Shown here one piece after another: positions 34,196 to 44,585 of a DNA stretch of 64,000 nt. The position numbers and the translations under genes were made by a program. The stretch spans positions 4,157,501-4,221,500 of the forward strand of contig NZ_JAPDFL010000001.1 in assembly GCF_025949695.1 (NCBI RefSeq), written 5' to 3'. Numbering within the stretch: the first letter of the stretch is position 1; every line of letters starts with the position of its first letter. The notes beneath the pieces are model-generated. The model did no database searches and was not told the origin of the DNA. It saw only the letters and a list, made by a program, of their open reading frames with translations. The DNA comes from Pararhodobacter zhoushanensis (GTDB lineage: Bacteria > Pseudomonadota > Alphaproteobacteria > Rhodobacterales > Rhodobacteraceae).

Positions 34196-34419
34196 TTTTG
34201 CCGCCCGAAGCGCACGCAAGCACCGCGAAGTCAGGTCACAAGCATTGTGCCGACACTGAGCGCCGCCAAACACCCACCCAACTGGCGCTCACCATCGCGG
34301 CACGAGCCCTTGTTTCCATCCTGCGTCTGGAGAGTCTCATGACATTCCCAAATAGCCCCGCGCCCGTCAACGACGGTGCCCAGGGCCCGGACGCGATGAT
34401 CGCGGAACCATTGGGCTAA
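34196..34419 (+). pseudogene. Probable remnant of a third flp unit
   Basis: TTTTGCCGCC recurs at 34196, 597 bases after unit B, and the sequence before an ATG at 34339 (cttgtttccatcctgcgtctggag, with a good GGAG site) resembles the flp2 start region (cttgttgctttaatcctggag). The frame from 34339 is only 26 codons (MTFPNSPAPV...), starting like flp1 MTFLNKI, and its stop context (taaccacccc) resembles that of flp1. This suggests a pilin with most of its body deleted. It may be silent or make a tiny peptide. Confidence 0.45.
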
Positions 34420-34586
34420 CCACCCCGACAGGGCCGCCCGGCGGCTCTTGAAACTTTTATCGACTTTTCCGGACTGTTTCCGTTTCCGGACACGGTGTTG
34501 CCCAGATCACCAAACACACTGGCAACATGTGCAAAGAGACCGGGACCGCGGTCTACGTGGTATCGGCTGGCGTACAGGAGCAAACC

Positions 34587-35423
34587 ATGCGTGGTGTACA
34601 GATCGCAATCCTTGGAATCGGACTCGCTCTGGCGGGGTTCGGCGTCTACATGGCGCAAAGCTATGTGGCGCAAACGCAGCAGGCCCTTGTGGCCGCGCAA
34701 GCGCGCGGCGCAGCGCAGGCCCCTAGCACCCCGACTGTCACTGTGATGGTTACCACCCGCCCGCTGCGCTATGGCGAGCCGATCACGGAAGCAGCCGTGC
34801 GCGCCATTCAATGGCCCGCCGACGCCGTGCCTCCGGGCGCGCTGCAGCGGATGGAAGACGCGATCCCCGACCCTACCCGCCCCCGCGTCGCCCTGCGCGC
34901 CATGGAACCGATGGAGCCATTGCTGGCCGTCAAGGTCAGCGAACCCGGCCAGCCCGCCGGCATCACGGCCATGCTGACACCGGGCATGCGCGCCTTTACC
35001 ATCCGGGTTGACCAGAACAGCGGCATTTCGGGCACCCTGCGGCCCTCGGATGCCATCGACATCTACTGGACCGGTCGCGGTTCCGATCAGGGTGAGGTTA
35101 CGCGCCTGCTCGCCAGCGGCGTGCGGATCATCGCGCTGGATGAGAACGGCGATCAGGATCGCAGCTTCAACGGCATCCCGCGCTCGGTCACCATCGAGGC
35201 AGAACCGGAAATCATCGCGACGATGGCGCAAGGCCAGTCAACCGGCCGCCTGTCGCTGTCGCTGGTCGGTCTGGATGACACCACCCCGGTGGACCAGTTC
35301 CAGGTCGATGCCCGCAGCCTGCTGGGTCAGGAAGCCCAGGTCGTGCTCGAACAGCAGCGCTGTTCGGTCCGCACGCGCCGCGGTTCGGATGTCGTGATGA
35401 TCGAGATCCCCTGCACCAACTGA
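34587..35423 (+). CDS. cpaB: Flp pilus assembly protein CpaB/RcpC
   Basis: A 278-residue protein with an N-terminal membrane anchor (QIAILGIGLALAGFGVYMA) and a SAF/CpaB domain: VTVMVTTRPLRYGEPITEAAVRAIQWP, then GMRAFTIRVDQNSGISGTLRPSDAIDIYWT. It acts in the periplasm with the secretin CpaC and helps build the outer-membrane channel of the Tad pilus. The start at 34587 follows AGGAG. A terminator follows, so cpaC begins a new transcript or depends on read-through. Confidence 0.93.
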   Translation: MRGVQIAILGIGLALAGFGVYMAQSYVAQTQQALVAAQARGAAQAPSTPTVTVMVTTRPLRYGEPITEAAVRAIQWPADAVPPGALQRMEDAIPDPTRPRVALRAMEPMEPLLAVKVSEPGQPAGITAMLTPGMRAFTIRVDQNSGISGTLRPSDAIDIYWTGRGSDQGEVTRLLASGVRIIALDENGDQDRSFNGIPRSVTIEAEPEIIATMAQGQSTGRLSLSLVGLDDTTPVDQFQVDARSLLGQEAQVVLEQQRCSVRTRRGSDVVMIEIPCTN

Positions 35424-35456
35424 CGCGACGCCCTTGCGACCAAAGCGCCACACCCG

Positions 35457-35485
35457 CCCCCCAAATCTGGGGGTTTTGGTGTTTT
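35457..35485 (+). terminator. Intrinsic terminator after cpaB
   Basis: CCCCCC-aaatct-GGGGG followed by TTTTGGTGTTTTT, 34 bases past the cpaB stop. Confidence 0.7.
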
Positions 35486-35635
35486 TGACGCCAAACCTTG
35501 CGGACAGTTTTCTGAAATCACACGAAAAAGACGCCGCAAACAATTGAAACTTGCAATAAAAACAGGATTCAAGCATTCTTGCGCCAAGGGGGTCCGTCAG
35601 ATGACCCACCATTCGTGATCAAGAGGCAGGGTCAC

Positions 35636-37048
35636 ATGACCAGAAAGAGCAGCATCGCGTTTGCGGTGGCGCTGGCCCTGACCGGGCTGGGGCACTTCCC
35701 ATTTACGACTCAGGCGGCATTCGCACAGGCCCTTCGCGTCACCTCGGGTGGCAGGGGAGAGACGCTTGCCGTCGCGATGAACCGGGCGGTCGTCGTTGAA
35801 AGCGACACGCCGTTTGTCGAATTGTCGATTGCCAATCCCGGCATCGCCGATATCTCGACACTATCGGACCGGTCGATCTATGTGCTGGGCAAGGCGCCCG
35901 GCCGCACCACGCTGACGATTCTGGGGGCCAATGGCCAGCTGATCGCCAATGTCGAAGTGCAGGTCACCCCCGATGTCGCCGAATTCCGCGAGCGGCTGCG
36001 GCAGATCCTGCCCGCCGAGCCGATCGAAGTCCGCACCGCAAACGATGGCATTGTCATGTCGGGCGTTGTGTCCTCGGGCGCCCGGCTGGACGCCGCGATG
36101 CAGCTTGCCGAACGCTATGCACCGGGCCGCGTGTCGAACCTGATGAGCGTCGGCGGCACCCAGCAAGTCATGCTGCGCGTACGCTTTTCCGAAGTGCAGC
36201 GCGGCGCGGCGCAGAACCTTGCCGCCAGTCTGGCGATTGGTCAGGGCGGCACCGTGCTGGGCAGTGGCAGGGTCAATACGCCAGCCTTGGCGAATTCCGT
36301 TCTGGGTGGCAGTCCGATTGCCGTCGGGGCGAATTCGGAACCTCGAGGCTTTATCTCCGGCGGTTTCAACATTGGCGCCGTGCAGTTTCAGGTCATGCTG
36401 GAAGCGATGGAAACCAACGGCCTGGCCCGCACCTTGTCGGAACCCAGCCTGACCGCCCTGTCGGGTCAAGAAGCGCATTTCCTGGCCGGCGGCGAAGTTC
36501 CCGTGCCGGTGGTCGGCGCATCCGGCACCGTGACCGTCGACTACCGCCCCTTTGGCGTCGAGCTGACCTTCACGCCGCGCGTTGTCGATGGCGACGTGAT
36601 CAACCTGACCATGGATGCCTCGGTGTCCAGCCTCGACAGCGCGGCGTCGACGACAACCAATGGCGTGACCATCCCGGGTTTCAGCCGCCGCCAGACCTCG
36701 ACCACGGTCGAGTTGCGCGACGGGCAGAGCTTTGCCATTGCCGGGCTGTTGCAGGATGACTTTCAGGGCAACACCGCGCAGGTGCCGTGGCTGGGGGATA
36801 TCCCCGTGCTGGGCGCTCTGTTCCGCAGCGCCGACTACCAACGCAACCAGAGCGAGCTGATGATCTTCGTCACCGCGCATCTGGTCACGCCGACCCGGGG
36901 CGAGGCCCTGCTGTTGCCGACCGACCGCGTGCGCCTGCCCAACCAGGGGCAACTGTTCCTGAACGGTCAGTTGACCGGTGGCAGCGGTGGTGCCTCGGAA
37001 GTGTCGCGGCAGGATTTCCGTGGCGGCTATGGCTATGTGATGGAGTAA
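35636..37048 (+). CDS. cpaC: Tad pilus secretin CpaC/RcpA
   Basis: A 470-residue outer-membrane secretin. Residues 1-31 are a signal peptide ending AAFAQA. An N-terminal pilus domain (VAMNRAVVVESDTPFVELSIA, IYVLGKAPGRTTLTILG) and a BON-like region precede the secretin core: FQVMLEAMETNGLARTLSEPSLTALSGQEAHFLAGGEVPVPV and VELRDGQSFAIAGLL, ending with ELMIFVTAHLVTP. It forms the gated ring through which the pilus leaves the cell. The start at 35636 gives the signal peptide. Confidence 0.95.
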   Translation: MTRKSSIAFAVALALTGLGHFPFTTQAAFAQALRVTSGGRGETLAVAMNRAVVVESDTPFVELSIANPGIADISTLSDRSIYVLGKAPGRTTLTILGANGQLIANVEVQVTPDVAEFRERLRQILPAEPIEVRTANDGIVMSGVVSSGARLDAAMQLAERYAPGRVSNLMSVGGTQQVMLRVRFSEVQRGAAQNLAASLAIGQGGTVLGSGRVNTPALANSVLGGSPIAVGANSEPRGFISGGFNIGAVQFQVMLEAMETNGLARTLSEPSLTALSGQEAHFLAGGEVPVPVVGASGTVTVDYRPFGVELTFTPRVVDGDVINLTMDASVSSLDSAASTTTNGVTIPGFSRRQTSTTVELRDGQSFAIAGLLQDDFQGNTAQVPWLGDIPVLGALFRSADYQRNQSELMIFVTAHLVTPTRGEALLLPTDRVRLPNQGQLFLNGQLTGGSGGASEVSRQDFRGGYGYVME

Positions 37049-37051
37049 GCG

Positions 37052-37695
37052 ATGAAACATCTGACCCAAGCCCCCTCTCCCTGTCACGCCGCAGCCTGTT
37101 GCTGGCGCTTGGCGGGACGGCGCTGACGGCTTGCAGCAGCGGATCTTTGACCTCGGAAGTGGGCAGCAATGTCGATGAAGGGGCCTTTGGCAACCCGACA
37201 GCGCATAACCTGCTGATCATGACCGGGCAGCTGGACTATGCCGTCGATCTGGCCGAGCGGTTCGAGCGCGAAGTGCCCAGCACCGTGAATTTCGCCTTCG
37301 ACAGCGCGCAGTTGGACGGCGAGGCGCAGGTGACCCTGCGGCGGCAGGCAGCGTGGATCCGGCAGTTCCCCGAAGTGCGCTTCCGCGTCTTTGGCAATAC
37401 CGATCTGGTCGGCTCTGAAGCCTATAACCGCGGTCTTGGCCTGCGCCGGGCGCGCGCTGTTGTCGCGTTCCTGATCCGCAACGGGGTGAGTCGCAGCCGG
37501 GTCGAGGCCGTCGCCTCGAACGGCGAAACGCAGCCGCTGATCCCGACACAAAACCGCGAGCGTCAGAACCGCCGCGCGGTCACGCAGGTTTCGGGCTTTG
37601 TGCAGGATCATCCGTTGATCCTGAACGGTGAATATGCGCTGATCGTCCACCGCGAATATGTGCAAAGCGCCACGCGCGACCCTGCTATCCCCTGA
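37052..37695 (+). pseudogene. OmpA-family lipoprotein of the tad locus, frameshifted as read
   Basis: From ATG 37052 the frame reads MKHLTQAPS and then closes. The next frame gives LSLSRRSLLLALGGTALTACSSGS, a perfect lipoprotein signal with lipobox LTAC, and an OmpA-like peptidoglycan-binding domain (VNFAFDSAQLDGEAQVTLRRQ, FRVFGNTDLVGSEAYNRGLGLRRARAV). Adding one C to the five-C run at 37071-37075 joins the two as MKHLTQAPLSLSRR. The repaired protein has about 214 residues. It sits where CpaD-like lipoproteins occur in other tad loci and may anchor the secretin to the wall. The break is probably a homopolymer miscall. Confidence 0.8.
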
Positions 37696-37733
37696 TATCT
37701 CCTGCCGGAACCCAAGTCTGGCACCCCGCGCAG

Positions 37734-37770
37734 CGCCCTGCCCCGTCACCGGTGGCAGGGCGTTTGCTTT
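37734..37770 (+). terminator. Intrinsic terminator between the OmpA-like gene and cpaE
   Basis: CGCCCTGCC-N11-GGCAGGGCG followed by TTTGCTTT, 39 bases past the stop. With about 150 bases left before cpaE, the latter may have its own promoter. Confidence 0.65.
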
Positions 37771-37921
37771 GGTGACCATCAGCCCGACAATTACGGTTTT
37801 TTAGCCCCATTATTGCCAAGATTACCAACGAGATTGAGGTCTCGGGGCCCGCCTGTGTTTGCGGGTGCCTGTGTGACCGCCAGAGTACCATTCGCCTGTG
37901 AACCGCGGGCCCCGGAGGACA

Positions 37922-39170
37922 ATGAACATGTCGAGCGCAACGACCAGCAGCAAGCACATGGCCCCGATCCGGGCCTGCACCGTCTCTCGGGACGTGCAGA
38001 ACTTCGATCTGCTGATCGAGGATATGGAAATGGAACTGGGCGAAAGCTGGGGCGATCTGACCTTTCCCAGCGCGTTGAAATACCTCGACCAAAGCGAAGC
38101 CAGATCGTTGGAATTTATCGCCATCGCGCTGGACGACGACGATGAAGCGAACCTTTCGATGGTCGAAACGGTGATCCTGCGCGCCAACACGCTCAACATC
38201 CGCGTCCTGCTCATCGCCGAAGAACTGGGCCCGACCGCCCTGCACCGGCTGCTGCGGCTGGGGGCCAGCGATTTCGTCCCCTACCCGCTGCCCGAAGGGG
38301 CGCTGCATGATGCCATCAAACGCCTGCGCCAGCCGGCGATTGACGTCGCCAACATCTCGCCGCAGTCGCGTCTTCAGCCGATGGCCAACCAGACCATGGG
38401 GTCGGTCTATGCCGTGCAGCCGCTGGCCGGTGGTTCGGGCGCGACAACCTTTGCCGTGAACCTCGCTTGGGAGATCGCCAATTCCGGCAAATCCGCGCCT
38501 TCGGTCTGCCTGCTGGATTTCGACCTGCAAACTGGCTCGATTGCGACCTATCTTGACCTCGCGCGGACCGAGAAAGTTTACGAATTGCTGTCAAACACGG
38601 CCGTGATGGACCGTGACTTTTTCATGAACACGCTGCAAACCTTCAACGACAAGCTGAAGGTGCTGACCGCTGCCGCCGACATGCTGCCGCTGGATCTGAT
38701 CACCCCCGACGATATCGAGCGGGTGTTGACCATGGCACGCGCAAACTTTGACGTGGTGATCGTGGATATGCCCGGCACGGTCGTGCAATGGACCGAAACC
38801 GTCCTGAACGAGGCGGATCTCGTACTTCACCACGATGGAGCTGGACATGCGCTCGGCGCAGAACGCCCTGCGTCTGATCCGCGCCCTGAAGGCCGAGGAT
38901 CTGCCGCTGTCAAAGCTGCGCTATGTGCTGAACCGCGCGCCGAAGTTTACCGACCTTTCCGGCAAGGCCCGCGCCAAGCGCATGGCCGAAAGTCTGGATA
39001 TCGAATTTGAACTGATGCTTCCCGATGGCACGACGCAAGTCACCCATGCCAACGACCATGGGCTGCCGCTGGCTGAAATCTCGCCGAAGAATCCGCTGCT
39101 CAAGGAAATTCGCAAGCTCGCCGCCAGCATCGCTGCATCAAACCGCGACGAAAGCCGCGCCGCCGCCTGA
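37922..39170 (+). pseudogene. cpaE: Tad ATPase-like localisation protein CpaE/TadZ, frameshifted as read
   Basis: The N-terminal frame (start 37922, after GGAGGA) carries a receiver-like domain and a MinD/ParA-type fold: VYAVQPLAGGSGATTFAVNLAW (deviant Walker A), VCLLDFDLQTGSIATYLDL and VVIVDMPGTVVQWTETVL. After NEAD at about 38816 the reading continues one base later as YFTTMELDMRSAQNALRLIRAL to the stop at 39170. Deleting one base in GATCTCG (38816-38822), to give GACTCG, restores D-S-Y-F-T-T-M. CpaE/TadZ places the Tad machine at a cell pole. The shift matches two others in this locus. Confidence 0.85.
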
Positions 39171-39180
39171 GGAGGGTGAC

Positions 39181-40675
<1,495 letters not shown>

Positions 40676-40681
40676 TCTGAG

Positions 40682-41650
40682 ATGACCATCTCACCAATCT
40701 TAATCATCTATATCGCGATCTTCGCCGGCATTCTGATGCTGGTCGAGGCGATCTATCTCATGGTCTTTGGCCGCTCGATCCGTTTGGGCAGCCGGATGAA
40801 TCGACGGCTTGAGATGCTGGACGCCAACACCAACCGGGCCGAGGTCATCGACCGGCTGCGCAAGGAAGCGAACCAGCACTCGAAATCGACAGCGATCCCC
40901 TTTTATTCGCTGCTCGCGGAAAAGGCCGAAAAGGGCAAGATCGCCTTTTCGCCGCTGATGCTGATCCTGATCATGATTCTGGTGTCGACCGTCGCCTTTC
41001 TGGCCTTGTCGCTGTTCACCGGCGCGCCGGTGGCGGTGCGTGCCGGTGTCGGGGCGGCGATGGGGATCGGCGGCGTGTGGTTCTGGGTCTCGGGCAAGGC
41101 GAAGAAGCGCTTTGGGCTGATTGAAGAACAGCTGCCGGACGCCATCGACCTGATCGTGCGCGGTCTTCGCGTCGGCCACCCCTTCGTGCACGCGCTGGCC
41201 GCTGCCGCCAAGGAAATCCCCGATCCGCTGGGCACCGAACTGGGCCTGATTGCCGACGAAGCCGCCTATGGCCGCGACATGGGCGAGGCGTTGCTGGCCT
41301 TTGCCGAACGGATGGACATGCAGGATCTGCGGTTTCTGGCTGTGTCGGTGACCATTCAGGCGCAATCGGGCGGCAATCTGGCCGAAATCCTCGATGGTCT
41401 GTCCAAGGTCGTGCGCGCTCGATTCAAGCTGTTCCGCCGCGTCCGCGCCATCACCGCCGAGGCGAAATGGTCCGGCATGTTCCTGTCGGCCTTCCCCATC
41501 GGGGCTATGATCATGATCAGCGTGATCAAGCCCGACTACTACGATGAGGTCAAGGAAACCGCCTTGTTCATCCCGACCGCGCTGGTGGTGCTGGCCTTTC
41601 TGGTCATCAACGTCCTGTACATGCGCAAGATGGTCAACATTCAGGTGTAA
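40682..41650 (+). CDS. tadB: Tad inner-membrane platform protein TadB
   Basis: A 322-residue membrane protein of the GspF/TadB type. One N-terminal helix, two central helices (PLMLILIMILVSTVAFLALSLF region) and two near the C-terminus frame a cytoplasmic GspF domain: LIEEQLPDAIDLIVRGLRVGHPFVHALAAAAKEIPDPLG, FAERMDMQDLRFLAVSVTIQAQSGGNLAEILDGLSK. With TadC it forms the platform on which CpaF acts. It starts 6 bases after the cpaF stop. Confidence 0.94.
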   Translation: MTISPILIIYIAIFAGILMLVEAIYLMVFGRSIRLGSRMNRRLEMLDANTNRAEVIDRLRKEANQHSKSTAIPFYSLLAEKAEKGKIAFSPLMLILIMILVSTVAFLALSLFTGAPVAVRAGVGAAMGIGGVWFWVSGKAKKRFGLIEEQLPDAIDLIVRGLRVGHPFVHALAAAAKEIPDPLGTELGLIADEAAYGRDMGEALLAFAERMDMQDLRFLAVSVTIQAQSGGNLAEILDGLSKVVRARFKLFRRVRAITAEAKWSGMFLSAFPIGAMIMISVIKPDYYDEVKETALFIPTALVVLAFLVINVLYMRKMVNIQV

Positions 41651-41662
41651 AGGGTTACCAAG

Positions 41663-42638
41663 ATGAGTGCCAATCTGCTGTCCCTGCCTGTCATCATCGC
41701 GCTCTGCGTGGCCGGGGGTGTGACGCTGGTTCTGCTGATGCTGATGGGCCGTGGCGATTCAAAGCCGGACCCGCTGGCCAAGCTCAAAGAGCAGTCGCGC
41801 CGCGGACCCGGCACCGACCGCACCACCCTGTCGCGCCGGGCCTCCAGCGACGAGACAGCGCTGAACAAACGGCTTGAGCGGTACAAATCCTTTCTGGAAC
41901 CGACCGACGAATCCGAAATGGGTGATGCCAAGCTGAAGATGATTCAGGCTGGCTATCTGGGCCGTAACGCCGTGCGCGATTTTCACGCCGCCAAGCTGAT
42001 CATGGGCATGGGCGGGCTGCTGATCGGTCTGGTCTATATTCTGGTGTTCCCCCCCAATGAGGGTGCCTCGGTCTTTGCCACGGCAATGCCGGTGCTGGTC
42101 CCCACCCTGCTGGGCTATTACGCGCCGATCTACTGGGTGAACAAACGCCAGCAAGAGCGGCAGGAACAGATCACCCGTGGCTTTCCCGATCTCGCTGGAC
42201 ATGCTGCTGATCTGCACCGAAGCCGGGCAATCCATGGACCAGTCCATCGCCCGCGTCGCCAAGGAACTGCGCGCAGGCTACCCTGCGCTGGCCGATGAAT
42301 TCGACACCGTCTCGCATGAGGTGAAGGCGGGCAAGGACCGGCTTGAGGTGCTCAAGGACATGGGCATCCGCTGCGGCAACGCCGATATCCGCTCGTTCGT
42401 GACGGTGCTGGTGCAATCGGCGACCTATGGCACCTCGGTCGCCGATGCGCTGCGGGTCTATGCGGCTGAAATGCGTGACAAGCGTGTGATGCTGGCCGAA
42501 GAGAAAGCCAACGTCTTGCCGACGAAGCTGACACTGGGCACAATGATGTTCACGGTGCCGCCGTTGCTGATCATCCTGATCGGCCCGTCGGTCCACGGGG
42601 TCATTACCATGCTTGCGACGGCTGATTTCGGTTTATGA
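41663..42638 (+). pseudogene. tadC: Tad platform protein TadC, frameshifted as read
   Basis: The first 175 or so codons give the N-terminal helix (IIALCVAGGVTLVLLMLMG), KMIQAGYLGRNAVRDFHAAKL and two membrane segments, up to TRGFPD. The GspF core then continues one base later as SLDMLLICTEAGQSMDQSIARV, ending in TMMFTVPPLLIILIGPSVH. The break is at GATCTCG (42188-42194); GACTCG restores FPDSLDMLL, the expected TadC sequence. The repaired protein has about 324 residues. It pairs with TadB in the inner membrane. The stop overlaps the next ATG (ATGA). Confidence 0.87.
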
Positions 42639-43186
42639 TAAAAATCTTCGGGCTGGCGGCGCTGGTTGCGCTGTCCGCCTGCCAATCCAGCGGCGGCTTT
42701 TCGCCCGATGGTCTGCCCGGCCGCGCCGCAAGCGCGGCCGAGGACGTTGACGGGCTGATCGTCGGCCACCGGCTAATGGAGGGGGGCGAATACGAACTGG
42801 CGCTCAGGGCCTATTACCGCTCAATGGGCGAACAGGGGCCGACGGTGGACGCGTTGTCCGCCATCGGGTCGGCGAACCTGCATCTGGGGCGTCTGGGTCA
42901 GGCCGACCAGATGTTCCGCCGCGCCATCGAATTCGACCCCGAGTTTGTTCCAGCCATCAACAATCTGGGCGTCGTCATGGTCGAGCGGGCGGACTGGGGA
43001 CAGGCGGCGCATTTGTTCCGCACGGCCTTTGCGCTGGACTCGGGTCGCTCTGAAGAAATCCGTCAGAACCTGCGGCTTGCTCTCGCAAATCTCGAAAATT
43101 CAAGCTATACTGACGAAAATAACAATAATAATTTCGCTCTGGTCAGACGCGGGAATGGACGCTTCCTCCTCCTCGCCACGCCCTGA
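42635..43186 (+). CDS. tadD: Tad TPR lipoprotein TadD
   Basis: A 183-residue lipoprotein: lipobox LVALSAC near residue 15, then TPR repeats (GGEYELALRAYYRSMGEQG, GSANLHLGRLGQADQMFRRAIEFDPEFVPAINNLGVVMVERADWGQAAHLFRTAFALD region). TadD proteins help place the secretin in the outer membrane. The last 25 codons include an AT-rich stretch coding DENNNNNF, unusual for this genome. Coupled to tadC by ATGA. Confidence 0.88.
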   Translation: MIKIFGLAALVALSACQSSGGFSPDGLPGRAASAAEDVDGLIVGHRLMEGGEYELALRAYYRSMGEQGPTVDALSAIGSANLHLGRLGQADQMFRRAIEFDPEFVPAINNLGVVMVERADWGQAAHLFRTAFALDSGRSEEIRQNLRLALANLENSSYTDENNNNNFALVRRGNGRFLLLATP

Positions 43187-43213
43187 GCATCGAGCAGTGA
43201 AGAAGGACAGATC

Positions 43214-44056
43214 ATGCGCAAGGTGTGGATAGCACCATTGTGCCTTGCGGGCCTCAGCCTGCTGGGCGCCTGTGGCGAGTCGATGCATGCCCAAACGGCC
43301 CGCGCCATCGACAGTGTGGCCGCGATTGATCAGGAAAACATGGCCGAGATGATGCTCGCCGTCTCTGATCCGCGCGAGGCCGTCGATTATTTCACCGCAC
43401 AGTCGCAGCAATTCCCCGACCGGGTGATCTTTCGCCGGGGCTTGGGCAAGTCGCTGATGCGCGCCGGTCAGGCCGAAGCCTCTATCCCGGTTTGGCAGCA
43501 GGTGCTCGAACACCCCGAGGCTACCCTCGATGACCGCATCGACACCGCCGAGGCCTATATCCGCGCCAACCAATGGCCGCAGGCCGAGGCGATGCTCAAC
43601 AGCGTCCCGCCCACCCATGAAACCTATGGCCGCTACCGGCTTGAGGCCATGGTCGCCGACAGCCGCCAGCAATGGGACCGCGCCGACAGCTTCTATGAAA
43701 TCGCCGCCGGCCTGACGCCGACGCCGGCGGGCGTGCTGAACAACTGGGGCTTTTCCAAGCTGACGCGCGGCGATTATCGCGGCGCGGAACGCCTGTTCAC
43801 CGACGCGCTGCGTCAGGATGGCAGCCTGTTCACCGCCAAGAACAACCTCGTTCTGGCCCGCGCCGCCCAGCGCAATTATGAACTGCCGCTGATCGAGATG
43901 ACACAGACCGAACGCGCCGAGTTGCTGCACACCATGGCGCTGGCCGCGATCCGGCAGGGCGACGTCCAGACCGGGCGCGCGCTGCTGCAAGACGCGATCG
44001 CAACCCATCCGCAGCATTTCGAGGCCGCGGCAAACGCCCTCGCCGCGCTGCAATAA
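43214..44056 (+). CDS. Second TPR-repeat lipoprotein of the tad locus
   Basis: A 280-residue protein with lipobox LLGAC (Cys near residue 19) and several TPR-like helices: VIFRRGLGKSLMRAGQAEASIPVWQQVLEHP, DTAEAYIRANQWPQAEAMLNSVP, GVLNNWGFSKLTRGDYRGAERLFTDALRQ. It is larger than TadD and follows it by 27 bases, so the locus carries two tandem TPR lipoproteins. A shared or stepwise role in secretin assembly is likely. Confidence 0.85.
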   Translation: MRKVWIAPLCLAGLSLLGACGESMHAQTARAIDSVAAIDQENMAEMMLAVSDPREAVDYFTAQSQQFPDRVIFRRGLGKSLMRAGQAEASIPVWQQVLEHPEATLDDRIDTAEAYIRANQWPQAEAMLNSVPPTHETYGRYRLEAMVADSRQQWDRADSFYEIAAGLTPTPAGVLNNWGFSKLTRGDYRGAERLFTDALRQDGSLFTAKNNLVLARAAQRNYELPLIEMTQTERAELLHTMALAAIRQGDVQTGRALLQDAIATHPQHFEAAANALAALQ

Positions 44057-44065
44057 GGGGGGCGC

Positions 44066-44563
44066 ATGCTCACGCAATCTGCCCCGGCCGCGCTCTGGCT
44101 GCTGATTTTCTCAACGCCCGTCGCCCTGTATGTCGCCTGGAGCGACCTCAAAGCGATGCGTATTCCCAATCTGGCCGTGCTGGCGCTTGTCGCCGTCTAT
44201 GCCGTGGTCGGCGCGCTGACCCTGCCTTTCGTTGACTGGGCGTGGTCCTGGCTGCATCTGGTCGTTGTTCTGGTGATCGGTTTCGTGCTCAGCCTGACCG
44301 GCTGGTTCGGCGCCGGTGACGCCAAATTCGCCGCCGCGATGGCGCCCTTTATCGCCCTCGGCGATGTGCGCAGCTTTCTGGTGCTGCTCTGCGCTGTCAG
44401 CATCGCCGCGCTGATCGTCCACCGTGTGATGCGGGTGATCCCGGCCATCCGCCGCGCCACGCCCGACTGGGCCAGCTGGGAGCGCCGCGAATTTCCCTAT
44501 GGGCTGGCTTTGGGGCCCGCGTTAATCTTTTATCTGGCTTTGGCGAGCATGCATGGAAGCTGA
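44066..44563 (+). CDS. cpaA: Prepilin peptidase CpaA/TadV (A24 family)
   Basis: A 165-residue membrane aspartyl protease, short as in TadV-type enzymes. The first catalytic Asp is in VAWSDLKAMRIPNLAVLALV and the second in GWFGAGDAKFAAAMAPFI (GxGD). It cuts the Flp prepilins at the Gly-Ala junction. It follows the TPR lipoprotein by 9 bases and precedes the AAA ATPase. Confidence 0.95.
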   Translation: MLTQSAPAALWLLIFSTPVALYVAWSDLKAMRIPNLAVLALVAVYAVVGALTLPFVDWAWSWLHLVVVLVIGFVLSLTGWFGAGDAKFAAAMAPFIALGDVRSFLVLLCAVSIAALIVHRVMRVIPAIRRATPDWASWERREFPYGLALGPALIFYLALASMHGS

Positions 44564-44585
44564 CGCCGCGATCTGAGGCCCGCCC

